DNA of 64,000 bases from an uncultured Candidatus Saccharibacteria bacterium (GCA_938039975.1 CALHTM010000017.1:62001-126000), one strand, 5' to 3'; positions 8,449 to 17,805 are shown, counted from the stretch's first letter. Notes: generated from the letters alone by a model not told the origin. A program made the numbers and translations.

Positions 8449-9139
8449 GGTGTCAATCGGCGGGATTCAGAAGCTGTCGCTGGTGGACTATCCAGGACAC
8501 GTGGCGGCAGCGCTGTTTCTCTCGGGCTGTAATATGCGCTGCGGCTATTGCCATAATCCGGAGTTGGTACTGCCCGAGCGGTTGGCACCGAGCATCCCGG
8601 TTGAGGAGGCGATGATATTCCTAAAATCGCGTATTGGTCGGCTGGACGGCGTGGTGATTTCTGGTGGCGAGCCGACGGTTAACGAGGATTTGCCGGTGCT
8701 GTGCCGAATGATTAAGAGCCTCGGTTTTGATGTCAAGCTGGATACTAACGGCACGCATCCTGACATGGTGCGCGGCATGGTCGAGGAGGGGACGATTGAT
8801 TTTATCGCCATGGATGTCAAGGGGCCGCTGGAAAAATACGTGGATATTGCGGCCCGGCCGATTGATCTGGAGGCGATTAAAGCTAATGTGCGGCTGATGA
8901 TTGATTCAGGAATTGGCCATGAATTTCGGACGACGATCGTCCGCGAGCAGCTGGAGGTGGCGGATTTTGAAAAGATTGGCGAGTTGGTTAAGGGTGCCAA
9001 GCGCTTCGCTTTGCAGCATTTTCGCACCGGTACGACGATTAGTCCGAAATTTGCCAACTACCATACATTTACCGATGAGGAATTCAGAGCCGCTCAAAAA
9101 ATAATGGAAAGGTATGTCGACGAATGCGTGATTCACTAA
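8396..9139 (+). CDS. nrdG: Anaerobic RNR-activating radical SAM protein
   Basis: 247 aa. The radical SAM motif is CNMRCGYC (CxxxCxxC) near residue 45, in the family context SGCNMRCGYCHNPEL. The protein would use a [4Fe-4S] cluster and SAM to generate the glycyl radical on NrdD. It overlaps the nrdD 3' end by 53 bp; the start is supported by GAGGGA at 8385-8390, 5 nt before the ATG. It is longer than E. coli NrdG (154 aa) and resembles the longer NrdG-type activases of anaerobes (TIGR02495-like). Confidence 0.92.
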   Translation: MTMPPNISEPTPSLSQLKVSIGGIQKLSLVDYPGHVAAALFLSGCNMRCGYCHNPELVLPERLAPSIPVEEAMIFLKSRIGRLDGVVISGGEPTVNEDLPVLCRMIKSLGFDVKLDTNGTHPDMVRGMVEEGTIDFIAMDVKGPLEKYVDIAARPIDLEAIKANVRLMIDSGIGHEFRTTIVREQLEVADFEKIGELVKGAKRFALQHFRTGTTISPKFANYHTFTDEEFRAAQKIMERYVDECVIH

Positions 9140-9786
9140 CTGTCGAAATTGTGCGGGTGCGCCAGGAAAATCCCGAGGTAACGACGCTGTATGTTGCGCG
9201 GCCGTTTGACTTTATGGCGGGGCAATACATCACGGTGTTCATTGCGGGTAGTCAGGTGCGTGAAGGCAAGGCCTATAGCATTTCCTCGCGCCCGCATGAG
9301 GACTTGATGTCGATTACCGTGAAAGATGTTGGCGGCGAATTCTCGAGCTATTTGTGTTCGCGTCAAGTTGGCGATAGGCTGCAAATTAGCCGGGCGTACG
9401 GCGATTTCAACCCGCAAACCGAGCGGCCGCTGGTTGGCATCGCGGCGGGCTGCGGGCTCAGCCCGATTTGGAGTATTTTGGCGGACGCCAAGCAGCCGAC
9501 TTTTCTCTATTTGAGCCAAAAATCGCCAGAATACATGGTGTTCTCAGAGGAGTTAGCGGCCTCGTCCATCAAGGTCAATAAGTTTAGTACCCGTAAGCAG
9601 GTTGAGGAGGAAGATGGCTGGCATAATGGGCGGTTTGAGGTGGCGAAGATTGTCGCTGAAACGCCGGACGATGCGCACTTTCTGGTCTGCGGTAGCCTAC
9701 CGTTTGTGCGTGATGTTTGGCAAAAACTAACTGTCGCTGGTGTTGATGAATCACATATTTCAACGGAGACATTTTTTGAGCAATGA
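9124..9786 (+). CDS. FAD/NAD(P)-binding ferredoxin-reductase-like protein
   Basis: 220 aa. It has a flavin-binding barrel with the isoalloxazine motif KAYSISS (like RxYS of the FNR superfamily), then a nucleotide-binding half with GIAAGCGLSPIWS and the terminal pattern LVCGSLPFV...STETFF. It overlaps nrdG by 16 bp and is followed by an ATGA overlap, so it is co-transcribed with nrdDG. Inferred role: delivering electrons from NAD(P)H, perhaps through a flavodoxin or ferredoxin, to the NrdG cluster. A general flavin reductase role is also possible. Confidence 0.8.
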   Translation: MRDSLTVEIVRVRQENPEVTTLYVARPFDFMAGQYITVFIAGSQVREGKAYSISSRPHEDLMSITVKDVGGEFSSYLCSRQVGDRLQISRAYGDFNPQTERPLVGIAAGCGLSPIWSILADAKQPTFLYLSQKSPEYMVFSEELAASSIKVNKFSTRKQVEEEDGWHNGRFEVAKIVAETPDDAHFLVCGSLPFVRDVWQKLTVAGVDESHISTETFFEQ

Positions 9787-12296
9787 TTGGAGAGGCGACT
9801 ACAGGAGAATTATCACCAACAGGAGCTGATGGTGATAATTTTGACATTTCGTCGCTGAGAGGTGAGGATTTTTCGTCTGGCATTAATGACATTGGCGGAG
9901 AGGTAAATGCTGGTACAAGTGATGCGGCAAGCAGTCTTGACCTGGTGGCAGTGGCCAGCGGTGAAGAAAGACTTGATACCGCGATGAGCAATACGAATAG
10001 TAACAATAGCTCAGAAACATTGACGCCAGTTAACCCCGAGTTGTGCGAAAAATTTGGTACAATTGCCTGCGTTGGTTGTGATTTTGCGCTATTGTGCGCC
10101 GAGCGTCAGGCGGCGATGGTGGCAAAGAATAACGAGAGTCAACCAACGGAGCAACTCAGCACCCTAGAGAAATTACTCCGAGGAGACGACGCGCCGGGTG
10201 AGATTGTCTGGGCGCAGCCTACGCCAGATGATGATGTCAGTAGAGAGCAGCTACTAGCTGTTAATGAAGAACAGTCATTGATAGATGATAGTCCAAGTAT
10301 ATTTAAGTCTGAATCAGAGCCTGAACCTAAGCCTAAACCCGAACCCGAAGAAAAACAACCGCTATCAGACACTCAACCATCTACTCGGCCGTCTAACAAG
10401 CAAAAGGAGTCAGCTGCGGTAGCGCTATCTCAGGCTGCAGAGTCAAGAAACTCAGAATCTTTGAACCATGAAGTCGACAGAATACATAGCAAAGACGAAG
10501 AAAAATCGACTACAGCTCATATAGCTAATGTAGTGAAAAAAACAACGAACAGCGATGATGGCAGTGCTAATCTTGAGGCCAATTCTAATTTGTCTGCTAA
10601 AATATCGAAAGAACCTCTTGCGCAAATCGACAGTGACAATACTAATGAGTACATCAGACAAGGTGAATTACTGCGAGCAGCAGACCGTGCAGCGGATGAC
10701 TCGGATAAGCTTGTTAGTCGGGGGGCAGTAAAAGTACGCCGCGCTACCCAAACAGCTCAACGTTCAAACAAACATGCCGACCAGGAGGTGTCGTCAGCTG
10801 TTGATACAACTGAACAAATCTCGTCAGTTAACACTCATCAGGCGATTCAAATTCCTGAGCCAGAGGACACTGGCAGCACTGTTGCGACAACTCGCTCTCA
10901 GAAAGAGCCATTGATAGAAAAAATATCAAGCACGCTAATTGATGCTAATGATGCTTTAGTCGACAGCGGGACTTCTACTGCGGTCGACAGAGTAGTCAAT
11001 AGGCAAGAGTCGCCAGCTCTAAAGCCAAAACCTATTAGCACAAAGAACAATCTACTTAAAAAAACTACTCCAAAAAATATTACAACTAGGCCTAATAGTG
11101 ATTCATCAACAGATTTCGAAGTCTCAGCTGAGATGTCTTTAGAGTCTCAAAAAACTCCGTCGATAGATAAGCAAAACCCGTTAGCTGACGATAAAAAGTA
11201 TAACATTAACCTCCCTTCCGCGGCTGAACCCGTTGATTATCTCAAAAGAACTCTGCCGGAGGCTCAACCAGTAAACTATGTACAAAATACATCAGATGGA
11301 GAGGATTCGGTCGTAGAATCTGCCGAGAAGGAGGTTACGTCTTCAAAAAAAACAGCTGTTAAAAATCCTAATATACATTACAGCAATAGTGCTAGTGCGT
11401 TTAATCAGACAGAGCAGGTAGAAACGGTCCCAAATACTCCTGCTGTAAAATTGCCTGCAGAAACTGCTAGTTGGGCTAGCGAAAATGAAGTCTTTGTAGT
11501 TGATCGGGAAGAAACTTTTACTAATAACCATAGAGACGAGTCTATACAGCGTGAGGCAGTATTAATAGATGGCGATAACGACTTGCCGACTTTACCGCAG
11601 AACGAACTAACGCCAAAAGTTGATACTAATCAAGGTCCAGAGCCGAAAAATACTACTGAGATAAATATTCAATTGCGTTCTGCCCGGTCCTCTGAATTAT
11701 TGCCAAAATTGGATGAGATGGTAAATTCAGTGTTGCCACCGAGCAGGTCTTTAAATTCTGAACTATTATCTAAACTTGATAAGATGTCAAGCGGCTTGCA
11801 AGAGTATGACGAGAGACAAACCTCTGAACTATGGCCTGAGCCGGATGAGGCGTCAAATCGATTGATTGATCAAGCGGACTTTGAATACGACAAACCAGTT
11901 CGTCAAAAAGCTCAGCAAACAAGAATTACACAGCCAAACGAAAACGACACAATATACGTTGATTTGAGGAATGAGTATGCTAACAGCGAGGTAGACAGTC
12001 TGCACAGTCAACCAACTGCGGACTATACGGATCAAATAGAAATGAATAATGATAATGACTTGAATTGCCAGCTAAATGATAATAGCGGCAACCAGGCGGA
12101 AAAACTACATAAGGTTGCTTTTGCTCATCCCTTAGCGGCGTTATGGACTGATGACAGCCGGCTAAATCCAGAAAATAATAAAATCTCAAAGGGTAGCAGT
12201 ACCAGCGTTACTTCGTGGCTGACAAAATTGGTTGGTGCAGTAGCAGTTTATGTGGCTTGCAGTAGGCGGGAAGGTACGCTTGGTATTTCTAATTAG
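9783..12296 (+). CDS. Large acidic disordered protein with a Cys4 cluster
   Basis: 837 aa, starting in an ATGA overlap with the flavin reductase. Seen: a short N-terminal segment with Cys88-x7-Cys96-x2-Cys99-x5-Cys105 (IACVGCDFALLC), likely to bind a metal or Fe-S cluster. The CX2CX5C part has the spacing found in WhiB-type clusters, but nothing else ties it to that family. About 700 residues of low-complexity Ser/Thr/Glu/Asp/Asn/Pro sequence follow, including an EPKPKPEPE run. Near residues 630-700 are three degenerate repeats of the SELLPKLDEM type. A hydrophobic stretch near the C terminus (LVGAVAVYVAC) could anchor it. I do not recognise the family. Base composition turns AT-rich relative to nrdDG. 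Its operon position suggests a redox-linked role, but that is inference. Confidence 0.7.
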   Translation: MIGEATTGELSPTGADGDNFDISSLRGEDFSSGINDIGGEVNAGTSDAASSLDLVAVASGEERLDTAMSNTNSNNSSETLTPVNPELCEKFGTIACVGCDFALLCAERQAAMVAKNNESQPTEQLSTLEKLLRGDDAPGEIVWAQPTPDDDVSREQLLAVNEEQSLIDDSPSIFKSESEPEPKPKPEPEEKQPLSDTQPSTRPSNKQKESAAVALSQAAESRNSESLNHEVDRIHSKDEEKSTTAHIANVVKKTTNSDDGSANLEANSNLSAKISKEPLAQIDSDNTNEYIRQGELLRAADRAADDSDKLVSRGAVKVRRATQTAQRSNKHADQEVSSAVDTTEQISSVNTHQAIQIPEPEDTGSTVATTRSQKEPLIEKISSTLIDANDALVDSGTSTAVDRVVNRQESPALKPKPISTKNNLLKKTTPKNITTRPNSDSSTDFEVSAEMSLESQKTPSIDKQNPLADDKKYNINLPSAAEPVDYLKRTLPEAQPVNYVQNTSDGEDSVVESAEKEVTSSKKTAVKNPNIHYSNSASAFNQTEQVETVPNTPAVKLPAETASWASENEVFVVDREETFTNNHRDESIQREAVLIDGDNDLPTLPQNELTPKVDTNQGPEPKNTTEINIQLRSARSSELLPKLDEMVNSVLPPSRSLNSELLSKLDKMSSGLQEYDERQTSELWPEPDEASNRLIDQADFEYDKPVRQKAQQTRITQPNENDTIYVDLRNEYANSEVDSLHSQPTADYTDQIEMNNDNDLNCQLNDNSGNQAEKLHKVAFAHPLAALWTDDSRLNPENNKISKGSSTSVTSWLTKLVGAVAVYVACSRREGTLGISN

Positions 12297-12322
12297 ACAT
12301 TGTAAAAACCTTAAGTTATAAT
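12294..12322 (+). promoter_or_regulatory. Promoter for a 74-nt transcript
   Basis: TAGACA (12294-12299), 17-bp spacer, TATAAT (12317-12322), 6 nt before an ATG. The -35 overlaps the stop codon of the preceding gene. Confidence 0.5.
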
Positions 12323-12328
12323 AAATAT

Positions 12329-12403
12329 ATGTCCTGTGATGGTACGCCACCAGTGAATACACCAACTATTTTGAATTTTAGCGCCCCTTTGGGCGCTTTT
12401 TAA
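12329..12403 (+). CDS. Possible leaderless 24-aa peptide read through a terminator
   Basis: The ATG lies exactly 6 nt after TATAAT, as at leaderless genes elsewhere here. The ORF encodes MSCDGTPPVN then TPTILNFSAPLGAF, and its TAA falls at the end of the terminator T-run (12401-12403). A ribosome finishing this ORF would cover the hairpin and could prevent termination into 12421. It could be a leader peptide, a small RNA with a chance ORF, or coincidence. Confidence 0.35.
   Translation: MSCDGTPPVNTPTILNFSAPLGAF
12380..12402 (+). terminator. Rho-independent terminator
   Basis: AGCGCCC / GGGCGCT with a 4-nt loop, then five T. It lies 20 nt before the start of the next gene, between the short transcript and that gene. 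Confidence 0.75.
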
Positions 12404-12420
12404 TTGCGAGGAGGTATAGT

Positions 12421-12894
12421 ATGAGTAGCAATAAAAAGGTTAACCTCAAAAAAGTGATACTATCTGCAGCTATTATCCTGCTGACTTTAGCAGGAGTGTT
12501 GGTTTATGCGTTGTCTTGGCAAGGTGATACGAAAGACATTGAAGCGGTGGCGGATAGTTTTAAGCCGTTAGATGGTTGGCAACAAACCGACTCTAGAGTA
12601 GTCCCGCCAAGATTTTTATGTTTCTCAGGAGCTTGTCCAGAGGCGTCTAAATCTTGGACTATAAAGGATAAAATTACGCAAAATAGCGTTAAGAGGTTTA
12701 TCGGAAATTCTTCAGATATTAATAGAAACCATAGCAGGTGCGTGGATTATGATGATAGTAAAGTTTTAGACTCGTGCGAATACGTCGGAGAGAGAGGGGA
12801 TTATCAGTTTAGTATAATGATTGATTACAACAACTCAATCAATAGTACTAAAGTATATTTATTTATAAGAAGAAAGGGTCAAATTTATGATTAA
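12421..12894 (+). CDS. Single-pass membrane protein of unknown function
   Basis: 157 aa with SD GAGGAGG. An N-terminal helix (about 12-32, VILSAAIILLTLAGVLVYAL) is followed by an extracytoplasmic domain with four Cys (FLCFSGAC, RCVDYDD, DSCEYVG) that may form two disulfides. It overlaps the next gene by 8 bp and is probably made with the cutinase/VWA protein, so it may be its partner or chaperone. I do not recognise the family. Confidence 0.7.
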   Translation: MSSNKKVNLKKVILSAAIILLTLAGVLVYALSWQGDTKDIEAVADSFKPLDGWQQTDSRVVPPRFLCFSGACPEASKSWTIKDKITQNSVKRFIGNSSDINRNHSRCVDYDDSKVLDSCEYVGERGDYQFSIMIDYNNSINSTKVYLFIRRKGQIYD

Positions 12895-15037
12895 GCAAAA
12901 AGTATTAATCTATGTGGTATCTGTAGTAACTATAATTGCTAGTGTACTCGTCTTTGACGCTAGAGTTATGGCGAAGAAAGTCGATGATAAATGTACATTA
13001 GCTACAGCTATATTCGCTCGTGGTTCTGGGCAAGGATTTAATGCTAAAGAATCTTTAACTTTCCGTACACAGCTAGAAAGTAGAGTAGATAAAAAACAGT
13101 TAAACTTCTACGAACTTGGTAGCGAAAGCTATGGCGGCAATCAATATCCAGCGGTTGACGTCAGTAATGTCTGGAATGGCAATGCTATTGGCGCCAAGAT
13201 TAGTGGTGGTATGGGAAATACCTACGGTAAAAGCGTGAAAGAAGGCGTTGCAGAATTGCGTACTTATCTAGATATTCGCCATCGAAAATGTCCTAACGAA
13301 TTTTTCATTCTAGGTGGTGTTTCACAGGGTGCGCAGGTGGTTGGTCAAGCATTGCCAAATATCTCGTCTGGCGTCAAAGATAAAATAGTCTTTAATATGT
13401 TATTCGGTGATCCTAAATTATATTTGCCAGAGGGTGAAGGGATATTTCCGCCAGCCTGTCGTAACGAGAAATTATCAGCTTATCGGCGAGAAATTGCTAA
13501 TTGCCATGTTGACAACGGCGCACTTGGTGCCCGAAAACCGTTTTTGCCGAGCGAAGATAACTCAAAAACTGGGTTATGGTGTCTAGCTAACGATTACGTT
13601 TGCGGTAGTTCAAAATTTGTGTGGGACGTTGAGGGTCATGGTAAATATGCTAACAACAACGGTCCGATTGACGACGGTGTTCGCGAAGCGGCTAATAGGC
13701 TAAAAAATGCCGCCAAACTTGCTTCTCAAAACGACCCAGGAATTAACGATAAACCGCTAAATAACAATATGGGAACGACCGGAACTGATGTTGTCTTTGT
13801 CTTGGACACCACTGGGTCTATGATGTCTTATATTGATCAGATGAAAACGTTTATTAGAAATTATAGTTCGAAAATTAAAGAAATAAATGGACGAGTTGGA
13901 TTAGTTGTTTATCGCGATGCAGGCGACGAATACACTGCTAAAAAATTATCTGATTTGCAGACAGATACCACAGACTTGCTTAATAAACTAGAAAGCGTAT
14001 CCGCTGATGGTGGCGGCGATGGTCCAGAGGCAGCTCTGCATGCTAGTATGGTGGCTATGAATGAAATGAAGTGGCAAAAAGGCGCGACAAAAGCAATCAT
14101 TTTGTTGACTGATGCCGGCTATCACGAGCCGGATAAGGTTGATGGTTCGACGCTGGCGGCTGTGGCTAAGCGTTCGTTAGAGATAGATCCAGTCAATATT
14201 TATCCTGTTGTAGGAGACTACTTAAAAAACTCGTATACAGATATAGCTAAGCAAACTTCTGGACAGGTAATTGCTAGTGGCGACGAGAATGACATTGTTG
14301 CTGCGCTAGATAAAGCTTTAACTAAAATTAAGAATCGTCCGAATGCCAAACTGAAAATCGGCGAATATTATGCGGAGGTTGGGCAGAAGATTACCTTTGA
14401 TGCCAGCGATTCGTATGTAGTTGATGGTAGTATCACAAAGTACGAGTGGGATTTTGATGGTGATGGTAAGATTGATCAAACGACAACAAGTCCGGTTGCT
14501 AGCCATGTCTATAATGAAAAGTTTGATGGCATCATGCAGGTGCGAATGAGTGCTAACAACGACACAGTGTCAAACATATCGGCACCTGTTAAAGTTGGCA
14601 TAAAACCTAATTTGCCTGTTGGTCCTGGAGCACCTCAGGTTTCGGCAAAAATTATTGAGCGAAATGGCAATAAGGCGACAATTAGATTAAATTGGCAGCC
14701 AGTTGATGAGCTGTCTTCGCGTTGGTTAGTTAGCCTAGATGATACTAACCTTGGTTACACGGTTGGCGAACAGCGGCAGCTTGATATTACCGATGTAGAC
14801 GTATCGACGAGCAGAAAAGTCACGGTGACAGGCATCAAAGCTGACGGTTACGCTGGCAAGCCTGCGACCATACAAGTTGATAACGAGATGTCTGCGCCTA
14901 ACCCTGAAGGGCCAACCTCTCGGCCATGTCCTTATAAAATTAGAGTAGGTTTATTTACGATAGCCTGCCGTTACCAAAGGGTAACGTTTGGCGGCTGGTC
15001 ATTTTATTGGATGGTTTGGTATATCGTTAGAAGTTAA
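12887..15037 (+). CDS. Secreted cutinase - VWA - PKD fusion protein
   Basis: 716 aa. An N-terminal signal or anchor (1-28) leads to a cutinase-type serine esterase domain (about 36-280) with Ser146 in GGVSQGAQ. Asp236 (NDYVC) and His251 (GHGKY) match the Asp-x-x-Cys...His-x-x-Tyr pattern of cutinases. A VWA domain (about 300-470) has the MIDAS motif DTTGS (307-311). A PKD-like domain follows (YEWDFDGDGKIDQ), then a fibronectin-like stretch and a C-terminal Cys/aromatic hydrophobic segment. Actinobacterial cutinases hydrolyse esters and phospholipids, so action on the lipid surface of an actinobacterial host is an attractive inference. VWA and PKD usually mediate adhesion. Confidence 0.82.
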   Translation: MIKQKVLIYVVSVVTIIASVLVFDARVMAKKVDDKCTLATAIFARGSGQGFNAKESLTFRTQLESRVDKKQLNFYELGSESYGGNQYPAVDVSNVWNGNAIGAKISGGMGNTYGKSVKEGVAELRTYLDIRHRKCPNEFFILGGVSQGAQVVGQALPNISSGVKDKIVFNMLFGDPKLYLPEGEGIFPPACRNEKLSAYRREIANCHVDNGALGARKPFLPSEDNSKTGLWCLANDYVCGSSKFVWDVEGHGKYANNNGPIDDGVREAANRLKNAAKLASQNDPGINDKPLNNNMGTTGTDVVFVLDTTGSMMSYIDQMKTFIRNYSSKIKEINGRVGLVVYRDAGDEYTAKKLSDLQTDTTDLLNKLESVSADGGGDGPEAALHASMVAMNEMKWQKGATKAIILLTDAGYHEPDKVDGSTLAAVAKRSLEIDPVNIYPVVGDYLKNSYTDIAKQTSGQVIASGDENDIVAALDKALTKIKNRPNAKLKIGEYYAEVGQKITFDASDSYVVDGSITKYEWDFDGDGKIDQTTTSPVASHVYNEKFDGIMQVRMSANNDTVSNISAPVKVGIKPNLPVGPGAPQVSAKIIERNGNKATIRLNWQPVDELSSRWLVSLDDTNLGYTVGEQRQLDITDVDVSTSRKVTVTGIKADGYAGKPATIQVDNEMSAPNPEGPTSRPCPYKIRVGLFTIACRYQRVTFGGWSFYWMVWYIVRS

Positions 15038-15072
15038 GTATGTGTAGAGCAATAATAATTTCATTAGCATAG

Positions 15073-15078
15073 TATAAT
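15073..15078 (+). promoter_or_regulatory. -10 box of radC, leaderless arrangement
   Basis: TATAAT ends 7 nt before the radC ATG at 15086 and no SD is present, so the transcript should begin at or next to the start codon. No clear -35 is visible. Confidence 0.55.
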
Positions 15079-15085
15079 TTTATAT

Positions 15086-15730
15086 ATGAAGCTGTCTGAC
15101 CGCCACCCCAACGACCGTCCCCGCGAGAAATTGGCGCGTTATGGTACGGCGCGGTTGAGTGATTTGGAACTTTTGATGGCGATTATTGGCAGCGGTAATA
15201 AACAGGCGGATGTCGGTAAAATTGCGCGCGATGTGCTGAAAATTTTGCGTCAAAAGGGCGGTGATGTTTCGTATGATGATTTACGGAGCGTGGTTGGCTT
15301 AGGTGAAGCGAAAATCCCGGTGATTCTGGCGAGTTTGGAGCTGGCGAGGCGGTACTTGCTGGATAGCGACCAGCCGATCATTGACAGTCCAGAAAAGGCC
15401 GTCGAGCTGCTGGCCGATATTCGCGACAAAAAGCAGGAATATTTTGTCTGCCTGACGCTGGACGGTGCGAATCGTTTGATCGCCAAGCGGGTAGTGACCA
15501 TCGGCACGCTGACCGCCAGCCTGGTGCACCCGCGCGAGGTCTTCGCCGACGCCATCGCCGACCGTGCTGCCAGCATCATCGTGGCGCATAATCATCCGAG
15601 CGGGAGCTTGGAAGCTAGTCAGGCTGATAAAGATGTCACCAGTAGGCTGACAGAAGCGGGAAAGCTGCTTGGTATTACGCTTAATGATCATATTATTGTT
15701 ACTAAAAATGACTATGTGAGTATGCTATAA
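15086..15730 (+). CDS. radC: RadC family JAB/MPN-domain protein
   Basis: 214 aa, typical length. Seen: an N-terminal helix-hairpin-helix part (RLSDLELLMAIIGSGNK) and the C-terminal JAB metalloprotease-like motif AHNHPSGSLEASQADKDV (HxH...SxxD). RadC-like proteins are widespread, often beside mobile or defence genes; their biochemical role is unsettled. It sits at the left edge of the R-M island. Confidence 0.92.
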   Translation: MKLSDRHPNDRPREKLARYGTARLSDLELLMAIIGSGNKQADVGKIARDVLKILRQKGGDVSYDDLRSVVGLGEAKIPVILASLELARRYLLDSDQPIIDSPEKAVELLADIRDKKQEYFVCLTLDGANRLIAKRVVTIGTLTASLVHPREVFADAIADRAASIIVAHNHPSGSLEASQADKDVTSRLTEAGKLLGITLNDHIIVTKNDYVSML

Positions 15731-15739
15731 TAAAGTCCG

Positions 15740-16210
15740 ATGAAAAAGGGCGAAAAGTATTACGGAGATATCAAGTTTGATCTGAGTGGGTATTTGCAGA
15801 TTCTTACGCGCAATATAAATAGCGCCATGAGTTTGGCATCTGAAAGAAAAAGCCTGTTTAATAAAAAAACAAAGAATGCCCAACTAAAAAGAGATATACA
15901 CTCAGCAGTTAATTATGCTCATATGGCTACACGCGCTTTCAATGATCTTATTGATTTACTAGAAACTCGCCCTGAAACTGTGAGTGAATATTTACTTGAA
16001 CAAAAAAGACTTAAATCATTAGAGCCTCAGGTCTACAAGGCTATGGCAAAAAGAGGGATAATTGAGCTTGATGAAAATGGCGAGCCAAAAGAATGGAAAA
16101 TGGGAAATATTCATGCCTATTGGTCGGAGCTGAAGAAACTTATGAAAAAAGAGTATGGCGTAGACTGGAAATCTCCAGCTGATAGAAATCCGCACACTCG
16201 GTATGATTGA
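15740..16210 (+). CDS. Hypothetical helical protein
   Basis: 156 aa, charged and mainly helical; no recognised family. TATAAT at 15726-15731 overlaps the radC stop and ends 8 nt before this ATG, another leaderless arrangement. Conserved-looking parts are KRDIHSAVNYAHMATRAFNDLIDLL and the C-terminal EYGVDWKSPADRNPHTRYD. It may belong to the defence island, but nothing in the sequence tells its function. Confidence 0.6.
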   Translation: MKKGEKYYGDIKFDLSGYLQILTRNINSAMSLASERKSLFNKKTKNAQLKRDIHSAVNYAHMATRAFNDLIDLLETRPETVSEYLLEQKRLKSLEPQVYKAMAKRGIIELDENGEPKEWKMGNIHAYWSELKKLMKKEYGVDWKSPADRNPHTRYD

Positions 16211-16219
16211 TCAAGGATG

Positions 16220-16246
16220 CAAATATTGAAACTTTGAAAATATTTG
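16220..16246. repeat. 8-bp inverted repeat upstream of hsdM
   Basis: CAAATATT (16220-16227) and AATATTTG (16239-16246) form a perfect dyad with an 11-bp gap, about 60 bp upstream of the hsdM -10. It is a possible operator for control of the R-M operon. Confidence 0.35.
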
Positions 16247-16305
16247 ATTGTTGTGAAGTGTATAAGGTCTTACTTTGCTCAACGTAAATGCCTTTCGAAA
16301 TCTGA

Positions 16306-16311
16306 TATAAT
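16306..16311 (+). promoter_or_regulatory. -10 box of hsdM, leaderless arrangement
   Basis: TATAAT ends exactly 6 nt before the ATG at 16318, and no SD lies between. The -35 is weak. Confidence 0.55.
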
Positions 16312-16317
16312 TTACTT

Positions 16318-17805
16318 ATGAGCATGAGGGATCTTGAAAGGCAGTTGTGGGCTGCGGCGGATAAACTACGGGGCAATATCAGTTCGTCGGACTATAAATA
16401 TGTGGTGCTGGGGCTGATTTTTCTAAAATACGTTTCGGATGCGTTTTCGGTGCGATATCAGGCAGCGATTGATGAGAATTATGATCCTGAAGACCGGGAT
16501 TGGTACTTGGCGGAGAATGTTTTCTGGATTCCCAAGGAGGCTCGCTGGGAACACCTGGTGGCGAGCGCCAAGCAGCCAGAAATTGGCGTACTAGTTGACA
16601 GCGCCATGGAGGCAGTTGAGCGCGACAACCCTAGTTTGAAAGGTGTTTTGCCGAAAAATTATGCTCGTGAAGCTCTGGACAAACGTCGCCTAGGCGAGCT
16701 TATTGATTTATTTACCAATATCAAATTCGATACTGCCAGTCCCAAAGATTTGCTTGGTCAAGTCTACGAATACTTTATGGGTATGTTTGCCGACAGTGAG
16801 GGCAAGCATGGCGGTGAATTCTACACGCCGCGCTCCATTGTGAAGCTGCTGGTAGAAATGCTTGAGCCATACAGTGGGCGCGTGTATGACCCGTGCTGCG
16901 GTAGTGGTGGTATGTTCGTCTGGAGTGAGAAGTTTATCGAAGAGCATGCGGGCCGCGTTAGCGACATCGCGGTGTATGGTCAGGAGCTTAACGAAACCAC
17001 TTGGCGACTCGCTAAAATGAATATGGCAATTCGGGGGATTGACGCGAATATCAAACGCGGCGATACCCTGATGGACGACCAGCTTCCCGACCTGAAAGCT
17101 GATTACATCTTGGCCAATCCGCCGTTTAATATTAGTGATTGGGGTCAAGAACATTTGCAGGCGGACCCGCGCTGGAAATATGGTCTGCCGCCAAAAGGTA
17201 ATGCTAACTTTGCTTGGATTCAGCATATGATTCACCACCTAAGCTCGTGCGGTACGGCAGGTTTCGTGCTGGCAAACGGCAGCATGAGCAGTCAAACTGG
17301 TGGTGAAGGTGATATTCGTAAGAAGTTAGTAACCAAGAATATGATTGACGCCATTGTTACGCTACCATCTCAGTTGTTTTTTAACGTCGCTATACCATGC
17401 TGTCTGTGGTTTGTGTCACGTGATCGTGCCAATCGCCGTGGCAAAGTGCTGTTCATCGATGGGCGTAATTTGGGTAAAATGGTAACCCGTCGTAACCGCG
17501 AGCTGACCGAAGAAGATATCGCCCGGGTGGCGAAGACATATCATGATTATAAAACCACCAGTGCGGATTACACTGACCAGCCAGGTTTCTGTAGAGTCGC
17601 TAATCTAGAAGAAATCAAGCAGCATGACTATATACTGACGCCTGGCCGTTACGTTGGTGTTGAGGAAACAGAAGAGGACGATGAACCGTTCGCTGAGAAA
17701 TTTGCTCGGTTGACGGCTGAGCTGGAAGAGCAATTTGCGAAAAGCCGCGAGCTGGAGGCAAAGATAAAAGAGAACCTTGCCAAAATAGAGAAAGAAATCA
17801 AATGA
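16318..17805 (+). CDS. hsdM: Type I restriction-modification methyltransferase subunit
   Basis: 495 aa. An N-terminal helical HsdM domain ([20 protein letters not shown]) leads to the gamma-class N6-adenine methylase core, with SAM motif [11 protein letters not shown] and catalytic motif [13 protein letters not shown] Glu/Lys-rich coiled coil ends the protein. It methylates adenine together with HsdS. HsdS and HsdR lie downstream, separated by accessory genes. The next ORF starts within the stop codon (ATGA). Confidence 0.95.
   Translation: MSMRDLERQLWAAADKLRGNISSSDYKYVVLGLIFLKYVSDAFSVRYQAAIDENYDPEDRDWYLAENVFWIPKEARWEHLVASAKQPEIGVLVDSAMEAVERDNPSLKGVLPKNYAREALDKRRLGELIDLFTNIKFDTASPKDLLGQVYEYFMGMFADSEGKHGGEFYTPRSIVKLLVEMLEPYSGRVYDPCCGSGGMFVWSEKFIEEHAGRVSDIAVYGQELNETTWRLAKMNMAIRGIDANIKRGDTLMDDQLPDLKADYILANPPFNISDWGQEHLQADPRWKYGLPPKGNANFAWIQHMIHHLSSCGTAGFVLANGSMSSQTGGEGDIRKKLVTKNMIDAIVTLPSQLFFNVAIPCCLWFVSRDRANRRGKVLFIDGRNLGKMVTRRNRELTEEDIARVAKTYHDYKTTSADYTDQPGFCRVANLEEIKQHDYILTPGRYVGVEETEEDDEPFAEKFARLTAELEEQFAKSRELEAKIKENLAKIEKEIK

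Noticed and set aside
9783..10110. WhiB-family regulator from the CX2CX5C spacing
   Set aside because: Only the spacing of three Cys matches; the Gly-Trp turn and basic tail of WhiB proteins are absent.
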